64,000 bases of DNA from Clavaria fumosa (taxonomy: Eukaryota > Basidiomycota > Agaricomycetes > Agaricales > Clavariaceae). Below the pieces are notes generated by a model. That model saw only the letters and a list, made by a program, of their open reading frames with translations, had not been told where the DNA came from and ran no database searches. Of the stretch, positions 21,171 through 32,109 are shown piece by piece. The stretch's first letter is position 1, and each line of letters starts with the position of its first letter. The DNA lies in NCBI GenBank assembly GCA_951802425.1, contig OX637802.1:3286001-3350000 (forward strand), in the 5' to 3' direction. The translations under genes were made by a program, and so were the position numbers.

Positions 21171-21769
21171 AGGATGAGCCATCGTGTCACCTGGCCAGAG
21201 GGAGAAGGAGAACATAGGATTGGGACTAGAGAGGCTTAGACAATGGGGACAAGGAAGATTTTTTTGAGGTCGATGCCTCCCTCCTGGAACCGGGTCAGTC
21301 GTTCACAAACTCAGATGACAGTACCAATCTCAATATGGGCATAGACAAGAGGGCATTTACTATAGTCTAATCAGTGACCCGAGCGTACCCCCTCGGCATC
21401 CGTGCCTCCCACACTCTGCGTCTTTCGCCCTTGCACACCATGCCCCATGCATCTTTCGCCCTTGCACACCATGCCCCGTGTGTCTCATGCTCCACGCCTC
21501 TAGATGCCCCACATCTCATCCTCTGCTTCTTTCCTTTTTCACCCTAGTGCTTGCTTTTCACTTAAGACCTCTTTTTCCCTGCTCCTCTGCCTCCTCTCTT
21601 GCCCTCCCTTGCATATGTCATCCCTCCTTGCTCTCATTTGTTGTCCCTCCACCAGCCTTGCATCTGTATTTTGTGTTGCTACCCTCCTGCCCTCTCCATG
21701 TATAGTAGTTGTGCCCTTGTTTGGCCTAAATGTCCTACATATGGCCCACTCACCAATTTCACCTGCAGG
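21171..21769. other. Intergenic, no gene recognised
   Basis: It contains a short direct repeat near 21417-21478 (CTTTCGCCCTTGCACACCAT, two copies) in pyrimidine-rich sequence. Open frames here are leucine/serine/proline-rich and look compositional. Confidence 0.5.
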
Positions 21770-22060
21770 CAACCCAATATCCTCTAGTTTAATATCACCC
21801 ATATTGGGGGGTGTACTATATAACTCAATCTCATCATGTTGAATATCCCTTGTTGTAAAGAGTGATTTGTACAACCCAATATCCTCTAGTTTAATATCAC
21901 CCATATTGAGGGGTGTACTATATAACTCAATCTTATCATGTTGAAAATCCCTTGTTGTAAAGAGTGATTTGTACAACCCAATATCCCCTAGTTTAATATC
22001 AACCATATTGAGGGGTGTATTATATAACTCAATCTTATCTAGTGAATATCCCTTGATTTT
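21770..22060. repeat. Tandem repeat, 102-bp unit, about 2.7 copies
   Basis: Units start at 21770, 21872 and 21974, each opening CAACCCAATATCC. The third is shortened near its end. A minus-strand frame through the repeat is only a repeat artefact. Confidence 0.9.
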
Positions 22061-22544
22061 AATGGTGATTAGAAATCACCCATCACCTGTTTTGCACTGA
22101 TTTTTGGGTGAAAGTCACAAATCATCTGACTGGATGGTGATAATAACCTGCTATTGGGTCCATAGTGAGTACTGCCCATGCCTTTCTATTTCATCACTCC
22201 AGCATGGTCAGCGCTCGACATACTCACTATTCCATTCCCATTCCTTTATTTCATATACCATGTTGTAAATTTCATATTGTGATCCCTTTCAACCATTCAA
22301 TCATTTAAACATTTCAAACCCTTTGCAGTACTTTATCCATTGTTCCTAGTACCCCTTTGCTGTACCAGCCCCACTTTCCTTCTTTTATGAGTGGTCCGGA
22401 CATATATTAGTTATCAGACATTTCATTCCTCTGATCCGCATGATTCCATTATAGATTATGACCCCTACATGACCTTGTACACGATGTCGCATTGCCTTCT
22501 GTAGCTTCTGGACATTTCCGTAGAACTGGATATGCTGTACTTAG
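22061..22544. other. AT-rich non-coding, GGTGA-type motifs at its start
   Basis: GGTGATTAGAAATCACC at about 22066 and GGGTGAAAGTCAC near 22114 recall the motif cluster at 5940-6371. The rest has no recognised feature. Confidence 0.4.
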
Positions 22545-23209
22545 AAAAATGTATATAAGTACATACCGGACTCTATGGGAATAAAGCTTTTGGACCGTCA
22601 TCATCTTGCTTTGATCTCGAAAAAGCCCACCCTTCGTCGTATCCCTCGATCCGCTGGCCTTCATTGTTGCCGGCACCTCAAACTTTCAATCCAGACATCG
22701 GACCCTATCGGATCCAACACCAGACACTCTGGACAATGTATACTCTCACTTTCTGAACCTTTTACAACTTAACCTCTATATCCTCTGAAGTTCTGTTTAG
22801 TGTCCCAGTCGTGTAAACAAGACCCCCTGAAGAACCAGGCCGCGAACACCTAGTTGCAGCCAACACCAGTACAGCCTACTACAGCGATCACCCGGACTGC
22901 CAAGTGCTCGAACATGCATTCGCTCATGGAGTAGCCAATCTCAGACAGCGAGTCATCGAAGCCAACGACTCTGAGTACAGAGCCAGAGCCACCCTACTTC
23001 GCTCTTTCCTAGGACCAGGAAGACCCAGTGACAGAGTGATATCCCAATTCAACCCAATTGACCAGACAGCCTTCGACCCTCTCATTCCGGCACTCGGGAC
23101 TAACATAGTCCCGGCACCTGATCACCTGATGGAAAGCACATACGAACCCTTGGTCCCGCTTCCTGTAACATACAGGACTAAATCTAAGTTTTGGCAGCAT
23201 GCCATGTGA
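22545..23209 (+). other. Possible LTR/leader relic with a 131-codon open frame
   Basis: A TATA box (TATATAAG, about 22552) is followed by a leader and then a frame open from 22817 to TGA 23207-23209 with no ATG near its beginning (EEPGREHLVAANTSTAYY, then HAFAHGVANLRQRVIEANDS). The arrangement, an AUG-less frame downstream of an LTR-like TATA box, is like ORF1 of element B, but the protein sequences are not similar. No LTR ends were found, so this is a weak call. Confidence 0.25.
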
Positions 23210-23456
23210 CAGGGCTGTCACAGTGAATGGACATGACACTTCACCATGTATATGGACAGTTGTTTGCATGTCCTGTAAAGATGCCAGGAGATGTTGTGGA
23301 GGAAAATAGAATTGGGCAACACTCTGATGTTCTGGCATGGTTCTGGGGATTAGACTATCATGTTGAAGGTGCAGAGGGTGGCGAAATAATGAAAGAATGT
23401 GGGTCATTGGATCAAATGGGTACTTCTGGAATCTGACATTATGAATAGTTTACAGG

Positions 23457-23699
23457 GTGAACTGGTTGAGGGCCAGGGCCCGATTTCAACGTTGGGATGA
23501 AGAAGTCACTCTCTTGAAACATGAGATGCAGTGGACAATGGGATATTTCAAGAAAAAGAAGGAGGAATGGGAGAGCATGGCTGCAGATATGGAGGACCTG
23601 AAAGATGGGTTAAAATGCTATGCAAATAAGCAGGCTGATGTGTGGGAAAGGTTTGAAAGGAATGCAGAGCTGGTATTTAGCAGGGCAGCACAGTTCTAG
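23457..23699 (+). pseudogene. KDZ-type transposase, C-terminal fragment
   Basis: The frame reads MNWLRARARFQRWDEEVTLL, KHEMQWTMGYFKKKKEEWES and GLKCYANKQADVWERF, matching the C-terminal helical tail of Kyakuja-Dileera-Zisupton transposases as I recall it (W.RARAR..RW.EEV.LL.EEM, then a long W-rich helix, then GL.AYA..QA). Catalytic parts are not seen upstream; 23221-23456 is open in places but not recognisable. It is a transposon remnant ending just before the 44-bp minisatellite. Confidence 0.55.
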
Positions 23700-23794
23700 G
23701 CAATCTAAATCTGCTAGTAGCTTTGAGATGGCTTTTAGAATATGCTGTTCACATATGCTCAAATTGAAGGCAGAATATCCTCGTTTACCTCTGC

Positions 23795-24118
23795 CACATC
23801 AGTGATAATAGCTAGGAGAATATCCATTTGGCATCTGCCATATTAGAGGTAATAGCTGGCAGAATATTCATTTGAGGTCTGCCATATCCGAGGTAATAGC
23901 TGGCAGAATATTCATTTGTGGTCCGCCATATCTGAGGTAATAGCCAGCAGAATATTCATTTGAGGTCCACTGTATCAGAGGTAATAGCCAGCAGAATATT
24001 CATTTGAGGTCCACTGTATCAGAGGTAATAGCTAGCAGAATATTCATTTGAGGTCTGCCATATCAGAGGTAATAGCTAGCAGAATATTCATTTGAGGTCT
24101 GCCATATCAGAGGTAATA
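23795..24118. repeat. Minisatellite, 44-bp unit, left part (about 7 copies)
   Basis: The unit is GAGGTAATAGCTGGCAGAAT followed by ATTCATTTGAGGTCTGCCAT and ATCC, with small variations. The array is interrupted at 24118 by element A and resumes at 39201 with the same phase, so both parts were one array. Confidence 0.93.
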
Positions 24119-24423
24119 TGTCAGGATCGCTTACATAAGCAGGTTGGAAAGGCCAAGAAAGGATCGCAAAAGAGTTGCGGGAAGTTTGCGGACGAGTCAC
24201 GTGACCCGAACGGGTGGTGGCTTACATAATGGGAAAATCACGTGACCCGGGCCTGGACGCATCACGTGACGCACGGGGTCCGAGCGTGGGAACGCCGGCA
24301 ACTCCCGAACCGCTCGCTATATATACTACGTCGCTTTCTTACTTGTACCCTTTTCCCCTTATGTTAGTATCGTCATCATCGACCTTACGTTAAGTTGTGT
24401 GAACCGTGAGACTAAGTCTGACA
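24119..24423 (+). repeat. 5' LTR of element A (305 bp)
   Basis: Begins TGTCAGGATCGC and ends AAGTCTGACA, so the termini are inverted TGTCA/TGACA. The TATA box is at about 24318-24325 (TATATATA). The 5' part holds three CACGTG palindromes. ATGTTAGTAT at 24361-24370 is complementary to the primer site just after the LTR. Confidence 0.95.
24196..24270 (+). promoter_or_regulatory. Three CACGTG E-box palindromes in the U3 of element A
   Basis: TCACGTGA occurs at 24197-24204, 24238-24245 and 24262-24269, upstream of the TATA box; the first is the 10-bp palindrome GTCACGTGAC. This is the core site of bHLH factors such as fungal Cbf1. All three recur in the 3' LTR. A role in transcription of the element is inference. 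Confidence 0.5.
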
Positions 24424-24425
24424 CA

Positions 24426-24435
24426 ATACTAACAT
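24426..24435 (+). promoter_or_regulatory. Self-priming primer-binding site of element A
   Basis: ATACTAACAT, two bases after the LTR, is the exact reverse complement of ATGTTAGTAT at 24361-24370 in the LTR, about 43 bp after the TATA box, where the transcript should begin. This is the Tf1-type arrangement in which the folded-back RNA 5' end primes reverse transcription. No tRNA-like TGG site is present. Confidence 0.6.
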
Positions 24436-25076
24436 CAACCCCTGTCTGCCCTAGCCCCGTGTCCTAACCCGGCTAGCCTGGACCCCTATCTCAAACTGTC
24501 ACACTCTGTGACAGCTTATCCCCCTCATCCTCTTTCTCTTTACCCTGCCCACGGTGTGCAACAGAACCGTGTGAAATTTTTACTGTGTGTAGATACACGT
24601 GACCAGACCCGGAGGAAGTCTACTGTGACCCTCCCCAAGAGACACTGAGTGCCAAAGGCCCGGAACTTTGCTTTACAGCTACGTACCAGTGAATCGTGTA
24701 GTGTACAGGGCACGGAAAGGCCCTATACATAGTTTTTCTGTAGTTTCCTGGTCCAGTGGACAGGGCCCTTGCTCTGTGACCATTGTCAGAAGGGCACACG
24801 GGCAACTCACTAGGAGTTGTGGAGTGACCACCTGGGACACCATTCGGGCCCCACGCTAGCAACAAGTTTTATAGAATAAGAGTTCTATAAGTACCTAGAT
24901 ACATAGAGAGCAGCCTGAGAGGACAGGACTGCTAAGAGATCGAAGAAATCCTGAGTGCCCAAGGCCTGGAATTCTATTTACAGCGTCTGCGTCCGAGACC
25001 GGGTCGAGCCCAGCTCCCCCCCGATTCCCCTGTTACCGACGTCCCCGAAACCCCATCACCACCACCAGGGTCTGTG

Positions 25077-25190
25077 ATGGCTGACCACGTCGCCCCGCCT
25101 GAAGTCCATGCCACGAGGCTGGATTTAGTCGTTGCCCCATTTGATGGGCAAAAAAGAAATTTCCGTACATTCCTCCAGTCGCTCCGCCTC
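25077..25190 (+). pseudogene. gag: Element A Gag, first 38 codons (interrupted by element B)
   Basis: Begins MADHVAPPEVHATRLDLVVA and reads FDGQKRNFRTFLQSLRL, the usual start of a Ty3 capsid domain. At 25190 element B begins, and the frame resumes at 34392 with LFMANPIIYATDLAK. Confidence 0.85.
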
Positions 25191-26983
25191 TGTCAGGCTT
25201 GTGACAGCAAAACCCCTTTGGTGTGCAAGGGTAGAGCGAAGGGTCTGTTCAGTTTCTAACGCTAGTCGATAGTCCTGGCGGACTTGTCTCTCAATGTGCA
25301 AGGAATACTCCTGCAGTAGTCGGAGTGTCTGGTAATAAGTCTGGGGATTGGCTCGGAGTAGTCGGTCCTTTATCCAGGTCCTCGTATACCTTTGATAATA
25401 CTCGAACCGATAGAGGTTCTGCTCAATCGATGGGTGGCTGGTGAAACTCTCAGGAGGGATGACTTGCGACTTTAAAGGTGGGAAGACGAATCCTTCCAGT
25501 GCGAAGTTCTCAGCAGCGACGTTTGCTGTCAGACTTAGTTGAGGTCTCTCAAGTAAGTGTATAGACGAAAAGATCGAAGCTAGGGTACATGTGGGTTGGT
25601 CCTAGGTCTTATATACTCTAGCTATGGGCTGTACGTGATGTATGAGTCATTGATTAAATATTGGAATCTGATAGATGATCAGGAAAGCTGCGCGTTTGCA
25701 CTGGAATGATGAGTCCGAGCAATGTCGATCTTTGTTGGGATCCTTGTGATGATGATGTCATCAACGATCAGATAGGGTCCCCGCTTCGATGCATTACATC
25801 ATGGTCGGCTGCGTCTGATTTGTTGGGGATATGATCGGAGGATCCGGTAATCTGTGATCGAGCTGTTCTGAGTCATGATTACTTGATCGATCGGTGTGAT
25901 GCAGTGATCGAGTGAAACTGATCTTTGATCAGAGATCTTCTTTAGGGGTGATCGTGTCTGGTGGATGGGGGTTTGCCCAATCGAGGTTGAGATCAGCCTG
26001 TGGCGGTTATTGGATAAAAGGACAGTCTTCCTCCTCTCGCCGTTTCTTCAGAGTCTGCCTGCTATGTGTTTCCAAGGTCACCACCTCGTCGAGTTCTTCC
26101 ACAGCTCTTCTCTCTTCGCTCCCCGCACTGGGATCAAGCTCTCCTGCGACACCTTCCATTGGTGGGTTCAACTCGTCCCTGCCGATGCGGACCTCTATTG
26201 GGTCCTCGACCGATGCTTTGCCTGTGGGGATCCCTCCCACCTTGTCAAGGATTGCTCCTTGACTCAAGGTCCCTACCGACGTATCTGTGACCTTCTCGAG
26301 GACCCTCATGGTGAGTTAGCCGAGCTGCTTCTCTCTATCTCCAGTAAGTCTGATTCTTTATAGATTGGGACTGGGCTCCTCCCCGTCCTCCCTCGCCGAC
26401 CGTTTGGGCCACCACCCCCTGGGGTGACCAAGGTACCTGGTACCAAGGTGGGCAGGATTGGGCTGAGATCGGTTCTGGTCCTGTACATCCGGCTTACCGT
26501 CCCCAGGTCCAGATCTCCAACCTCTGGATACCCCGTTGGTGGCGCCTCCTCCGTCGCCCTCCCTTCCTACCGTTGACCTCCCCCCCGCCTATTCCTCCCT
26601 CCCGTCTCCTACTCTGGACGACGGAGGTTCTCTCGGCGCTGTGCGAGATCTGCGAGAGGCTGCCCTGGAGGCGGGAATCTGGGATGGTCAGTTTGCCTCC
26701 CATCCCTTGAGGGTAGCTCTCGGATTTGTAGATGAGTCTGACTTCTCAGATTCTTCCGATGAGTCGTGGGAAGAGGAGCCTTGGGGGTCTGAGTACGGCA
26801 CCTCGGGCTCTTCCCTTGATGAAGAGGGGTCTTGGCTTTCTTTCGTGTAGATAAGTATTGTACTTATCTTGCGATAAAATATAGTTGGGGTTTAGTCCCT
26901 TGTTCGCTTGATTTGCATGGTGTTTCTTAAGTTAAAGGATTGAAATTTGCTGGCCTGATAGTACGGACAACGCTTTCATGACA
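25191..26983 (-). repeat. 3' LTR of element B (left copy, 1793 bp)
   Basis: Ends are TGTCAGGCTTG and TCATGACA. The sense (minus) TATA box TATATAAG lies at about 25608-25615. The transcript-start segment AGCTTCGATCTT is at 25581-25570. Confidence 0.95.
25965..26850 (+). CDS. LTR-encoded antisense zinc-knuckle protein, left copy
   Basis: Exon 1 (25965-26310) starts MGVCPIEVEISLWRLLDK, has LSCDTFHW and a CCHC knuckle (CFACGDPSHLVKDC, near residue 85-98) and ends ICDLLEDPH. A 53-nt intron (26311-26363, GTGAGT ... TTATAG, phase 1) leads to exon 2, which opens with DWDWAPPRPPSPTVWATTPW and stays open to TGA 26708-26710, for about 230 aa. A second open frame over 26536-26850, rich in D, E and S (DESDFSDSSDESWEEEPWGS), also looks protein-like, so a further splice or frame change may link it. 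The CCHC motif suggests RNA or DNA binding. It runs opposite to gag-pol. The intron and motif order are shared with the diverged copy at 4592-5074, which supports real coding. Confidence 0.6.
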
Positions 26984-26999
26984 CGACCCTCTCTTTTAA
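26984..26999 (-). promoter_or_regulatory. Polypurine tract of element B
   Basis: On the minus strand AAAGAGAGGGTCG lies between the pol stop (26996-26998) and the 3' LTR. Confidence 0.7.
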
Positions 27000-29900
27000 G
27001 CTTCACCGGAGATTTTCGAGGATGAACCACGGGCTTTCCTCTTCTTTGCAGTCATCCAGACGAACTCTGGATGGGTGTCATGAAAGTGTCTGATCGCTCC
27101 TTCCATGTGTTCTAATTCTTTTTCTGGTTTCCACATATCTTCATTTGGTCCGTACCCTTCCCATCCGACTAGGTATTGTTTCTGACTTCGCCATAGCCGT
27201 CCATCTTTGATCTCTCCAATCTCGTATTCCTCCTCTCCCTCCACTTCCACCGGTGGTGGTGGGGGTTCTATTCGTCCTGGAATCATTGATTCTTTGTATG
27301 GATGTAGTAAGGAGATGTGAAACACTGGGTGGACCCGAATCGAGGCTGGTAGCTTCACTTTATAGTTGACATCAGAGAGGACTTCAATGATCTCAAATGG
27401 TCCTAGTCGTCGATCGGCCAGTGTCTTGCTGGGAGCTGTAGTGGTGATATTTCTGGCATCTAACCACACCTTCTGTCCCAGTTTAAATGGTGATTCTTTC
27501 TGACGGTCCTTGTCATAGTACCATGCCATTTGCTCCTGAGACAGCTTCATAGCTGCTCTTAATTCGTCCTGTACCTGATGGAGATGGCTGATTACTTCCT
27601 CTGCTTTGGGTACCCCTGTATCCTTTCCTGTGTCAAACGTCATCCTTGGATGATACCCTCTCGCAGCATAGAAGGGAGATTGCTTAGTGGTGGTGCTAAC
27701 ATTGTTGTTGTAGGCGAACTCTGCCATTGGTAGGTAGTGGCTCCAGTCATTCTGTCGATAGCGACAGAAGAGTCGTAAGTATTGCTTTAAGGTCTGATTG
27801 ATTCGTTCGGTCTGTCCATCTGTCTGCGGGTGGTATGCAGTGGAATAGGCCCCTTGTACGCCTAATTTCTTGAACACTCCTCTCATCAACTTGGACGTGA
27901 ATTGTGTTCCCCGATCCGAGATCATCTTCTCTGGAACTCCATGTAGTTTCCAGACATGTTGTAAATACAAGTCAATGGTCTCTTCTGTGTCGATGTCTGA
28001 CTTGATTGGAATGAAGTGTGCCTCTTTGGTTAGGTGGTCTGCTACCACCCAAATTCCGTCGTATCCTGCCGACTTAGGTAATTCCACGATGAAGTCATTG
28101 GTGGCCACCTGCCAGGGTTGTTCTGCTGGTGGAATGGGCCGAAGTTCCCCCCTGGGCTTCTGCGCCCAGTTCTTCTTCCGATTGCAGGTGTCGCAGGTTT
28201 CTACATAATGCTTGATGTATCTGGTCATTCCTGGCCACCAGTAGTTTCGGGAAATAAGTTCCATTGTCTTGTAGACCCCTGGATGGCCTACTTCCAGTGA
28301 GTCGTGGTGTAGTTTAACCAGATCTCTTCGTATCCCGGGGTTGTCTGGTACGCATACTTTCCCCTGGAAGAGTAGTAGTCCGTCTTCCAGGTTCCAATCT
28401 TCCAATCCTTTTCGCAGTTGCCTTGGTCCCATCTTCAGGAGTTTCATTGCTTCCATTACCTCAGGGTCGTATTCTACTTCCTTCCTAATTCGTTTCCGAA
28501 TAGGGTGATCTTGGAGGCTCGAAGCATGTCCCCTCTTCATGGCACAGATTCTAATCCTTTCTGGTTGTAGTACTTCTGGGGAGTTCAACTGTAGGACCTG
28601 CCATCCCTGGTTGTCTGGGGTTTCTGGCTTATGGTCGGGTCTTCGTGATAGCTTGTCTGGCTTCCCTCCCAGTCATCCAGGTCGATGCTTGATCTCATAA
28701 TCAAATCGTGTCAGGAATAAACCCCACCTCGCCTGTCTTCGGGTGAGTGTCTGTGCTCCTCCAAAGTACTGTAAGTTCTGATGGTCGGATAGAATGGTCA
28801 CCTTGTGTCGTGCCCCCTCTAAGTAGTGTCGCCATTGCTTAAGAGCCAGAATGATAGCCAGTAACTCCTTGTCATAAATCTGATAGTTTCTTTCAGCGGC
28901 GTTCATTGCTTTTGACATGAAGGCTATCGGGTGCACATTCCCATCCTCTCCCTTCTGTGACAGCACTGCTCTGACTGCAAAGTCTGAAGCATCGCACTCC
29001 ACTGTATAAGGCTCTTCTGGATTTGGGATGATCAGGACAGGGGCATCCTTGAACTTATCCTTGTACTGTCTGAATGCTTGTCTCTGTTCTTCTCCCCATT
29101 CGAAGACTTTCCCTTTCTTCAATAGACTAGTCAAAGGTCTGACTTGTTCAGAGTACCCCTTGATAAACCTTCGGTAGAAGTTGCCGAACCCTAAGACTTC
29201 TTGTATCCCTTTCACTGTTGTTGGTTCTGGCCAATCCATGATTGCCTGTACCTTTGCCGGATCCATTCTGATTTGATTGTGTGAAATCAAAAATCCTAAG
29301 TATTCTGTCTCCCCACGGAAGAACTTGCACTTCTCTGGTTTGCAGAATAGGTCATTCTCCTGTAGTCGCCGAAGCACCTCCAGGACTGTTGTCACATGCT
29401 CTTCTCTCGTTTCTGAAAATATCAGGATGTCGTCCAGGTATACCACCACATTGGCCATGTCTTTGAATATGTCGTGCATCATTCGCTGGAAGGTTGCCGG
29501 GGCGTTACACAGTCCGAATCCCATAACTTCTGGCTCATACAATCCTTCCTCAGTCACGAAGGCGGCCTTGTATTGGTCTCCCTTCCTTACCCGGACATTA
29601 TTGTATCCCCACCGTAGATCCAAGGCTGTGAAGTAATAGGCTAGGGCCAGCTTGTCGAGCAAGGTCTGAGTCAAGGGTAGTGGGAATCGATCCTTGATGG
29701 TAATCGCATTCAGTTTCCTGTAATCGACCACCAATCTCAGGCTACCATCCTTCTTCTTGATGAAGAACACTGGTGAGGCTGCTGGTGACCCTGGTCCTTC
29801 TGACTTCCTGATGTATCCCTTGGCTAGGTTCTCGTCCAAGTACTCCATCAGGGCTTCTCTTTCTTTCGGGGACATGGCATACTTCTTGGAGTTAGGTAAG

Positions 29901-30820
29901 GGAGCTCCTTCCTCCAAGTTTATTGCGTGGTCCCATGGTTTCCTCTCAGGAAGTCGTTCTGATGCTTTTTGTTCAAACACCTTCTTGTACCTTCGAAACT
30001 CCTTGGGTACCATTTCTTCGAACGTTCGCACCTTCTCTTGTCGGAGTACCTGCTCTGCTATTTGTTGTGACTTAGTAAACCCTGCGGCAATTTGCATGAT
30101 CCTTTCTGTATCTGTAACTTCGAATACCTGGTCTCCCTCTTCGGGCTGGTCATCTTCATTGGGTTCTTCTTCTTCTCCCTCTAGACATTCAGTGATGTCT
30201 TCGAATTCCTTCATCAGCCTCTGAAAGGTGTCCTTTGCATTTGTTCCTCCAAAGCTCATTGTCACTGGGGTATAGAGCTTCCCTTTCTCTTTCGTGCAGC
30301 TCACTGGGCACTCGGAGAATGTGAACTTTCCTGTTCTCCAATCTATGGTCGGGTTGTGCTTCCTTAACCAGTCGATTCCTATGATGACGTCTTCGACCCC
30401 TATGTCTGCTATCAATAGGCTCTCCTTTGATTCGTGCCCCTGTGCCTTCAGGGTTGCCCTTACTTGATGGGTGATCTTCCCGATCTGATTAGGGGTCCCG
30501 TCAATATTGGTCAGGGAAATTGCCTTTCTGAGGTGTTGTCGCCTGAATCGTTTGGCCAGTCTCGGGGATATGAACAGACTTGAGGCCCCACTGTCCACCA
30601 GTGCCTTTACCTTAGTATTTATTCTCTCAGTCTCCAGCATGATGTCAAGATAAATATGGTCATCATTGGGGACTGATCGAATAAATACAGGCGCAGATTC
30701 TGGGGTACTATAGGTCAAAGAGTTTGTGGGCTCTCTCTTCAACCTTCCTGAAAATCCTCTTCTTTCTTGGTTTCTTCGTTTGCTGTTCCTCGGATTTGCA
30801 TTCTCTGTCGTTGAGGACAT
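26996..30820 (-). pseudogene. pol: Element B Pol: protease, RT, RNase H, integrase, chromodomain; one nonsense codon
   Basis: Minus-strand order: protease (ALVDSGASSLFI), RT (FPLPLTQTLLDKL; FGLCNAPATFQ; YLDDILIF), RNase H (ECDASDFAVRAVLS; YDKELLAI), then TGA at 28675-28673 in HRPG(R)LGGKPDKLSRRPDH, then integrase with an HHCC finger (CDTCNRKK), the DDE residues (NDFIVELP, SDRGTQF, TDGQTERINQ) and a chromodomain near the C terminus (QYLVGWEGYGPNEDMWKPE). The frame is the same before and after the TGA, so one CGA-to-TGA change explains it. Otherwise the 1275-codon frame is intact. It is entered from gag by a -1 frameshift. Confidence 0.93.
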
Positions 30821-32109
30821 TCACGAGCAAGGTGTCCTTTCTGATCACAAATAAAACATGTTCCTTCTTTGAGTCGTCTCATTCGTTCTGCTGGGGCGAG
30901 TCTCGAAGCTTTGATCGCTGCTCTGTTCATGTCTCCCCTAGCTGTCTCTCCTTTGAAGGGTTGTCTGGTCGTCTTCCAGACTGGTCCCCTTTCTCTGATT
31001 CTTGTTAGGATACCCTGTTCATATTGAATGGCTACTCCAAGCAGTCCGGACACTGTCTCTGGTCTCTCGACATGCACCAGGAGATCCTTGATTGCTGGTT
31101 TCAATCCGTGGTAGAACATCTCTCCTAAGGCGATTTCATTGTATCCACTTGGTACTGACCATCTGGTGAACATGGCGTGATACTCGGATACTGTCTTCTC
31201 CTGTTTGAGTTCCCTGAGTTTTGCTCTGGCCATCTGTGGTTCATTGATGGGGCCCCAGAGTTTGGCGGCCTCCCCAAGGAGCGCGTTCCAATCATTGAGG
31301 AAGGGGTGTTGCTGTGGGGTCCCTATTGTTGTCAATAATCCATAGGCCCAAGTCTTCACTACGGGTCCTTCAAACCATCGCAGGAACTGCAGGCACCTCG
31401 CCTCGTCCTGACCTGCTCCAAAATAGAATGGATATGCTGCGAAATATAGGTATGCCTGCACCACGAATGGTCCCCAGTTCTCTCGCTCTCCATCAAATGG
31501 GACAGGGGGTGTTGGCTTTGGTGGTTTAGGTATTCCTATCCTCTCTGGCATTCCGATCATTCCTGGGTATCCTCCTCCTGGTGGGCCTCCTCCTGGCGGG
31601 CCTCCTCCTGGTGGGCCTCCTCCTGGTGGGTCCCCACTTGGTGGTTCCCCTCCTGGCGGTCTCCTCCCGAAAGGTTCACTCCCAGAGGGGTCCCTCCCTG
31701 GTGGGCCTCCTCCTGGTGGTTTGCTTCCGGTCCCTCTTGGTACGGTGAAGGGGTTAAACTCTGCTACAGGTGTGATGCCTTCCTTTACTCCTTCGAAGGG
31801 ATCTGTCGACATGGTGACCCTTCCTTTGCCCTTTGGTGCTGGTGTTGGTGTTGTCGGTTCCTGCTTGGGTATGAAGTATTCTCGTTCTGCACTCACGGAT
31901 GTTTCCACCTCTGGTAGTCCCATCCTCGCCTTATATTTGGCTTCCTCTTCCCTGTGTGCGGCCATTCTGGCTTCAAACTCTCTTTCCTTCTTGAAGATGT
32001 CTTCTTCTAGACTTGATGCCATAAGTGAAGTCTGTCTTTCTGCTGTATAGGCCGTGGCAATCTTTGCCCCTCCCTTGCTCCCTGGAATATCTTCTTTAAC
32101 GGAGCTCAT
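30739..32109 (-). CDS. gag: Element B Gag (456 aa)
   Basis: ATG at 32109. A charged N-terminal helix (residues about 30-65) is followed by a glycine-proline repeat region (GGGPPGGGPPGG, about 145-190), a capsid domain (PVPFDGERENWGPFVVQAYL; ARAKLRELKQEKTVSEYHAM; about 205-370) and a CCHC knuckle (CFICDQKGHLAREC, near 430). The frame is intact. The start overlaps the end of ORF1 by 14 nt in a different frame. Confidence 0.9.
   Translation of the reverse strand: MSSVKEDIPGSKGGAKIATAYTAERQTSLMASSLEEDIFKKEREFEARMAAHREEEAKYKARMGLPEVETSVSAEREYFIPKQEPTTPTPAPKGKGRVTMSTDPFEGVKEGITPVAEFNPFTVPRGTGSKPPGGGPPGRDPSGSEPFGRRPPGGEPPSGDPPGGGPPGGGPPGGGPPGGGYPGMIGMPERIGIPKPPKPTPPVPFDGERENWGPFVVQAYLYFAAYPFYFGAGQDEARCLQFLRWFEGPVVKTWAYGLLTTIGTPQQHPFLNDWNALLGEAAKLWGPINEPQMARAKLRELKQEKTVSEYHAMFTRWSVPSGYNEIALGEMFYHGLKPAIKDLLVHVERPETVSGLLGVAIQYEQGILTRIRERGPVWKTTRQPFKGETARGDMNRAAIKASRLAPAERMRRLKEGTCFICDQKGHLARECPQRQRMQIRGTANEETKKEEDFQEG
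30751..30757 (-). promoter_or_regulatory. Candidate -1 frameshift site G GAT TTT (element B)
   Basis: In the 82-nt gag/pol overlap the gag codons read GAG GAT TTT CAG. GGATTTT sits in phase G-GAT-TTT, and a -1 slip enters the open pol frame (TTT TCA GGA). The same heptamer is the known slippery site of red clover necrotic mosaic virus and is found again in element A. Confidence 0.6.

Noticed and set aside
20965..21177. Plus-strand frames over the partial gene at 20531-21170
   Set aside because: The minus strand has a good intron and coding-like exons; the plus frames have no motif or splice sites.
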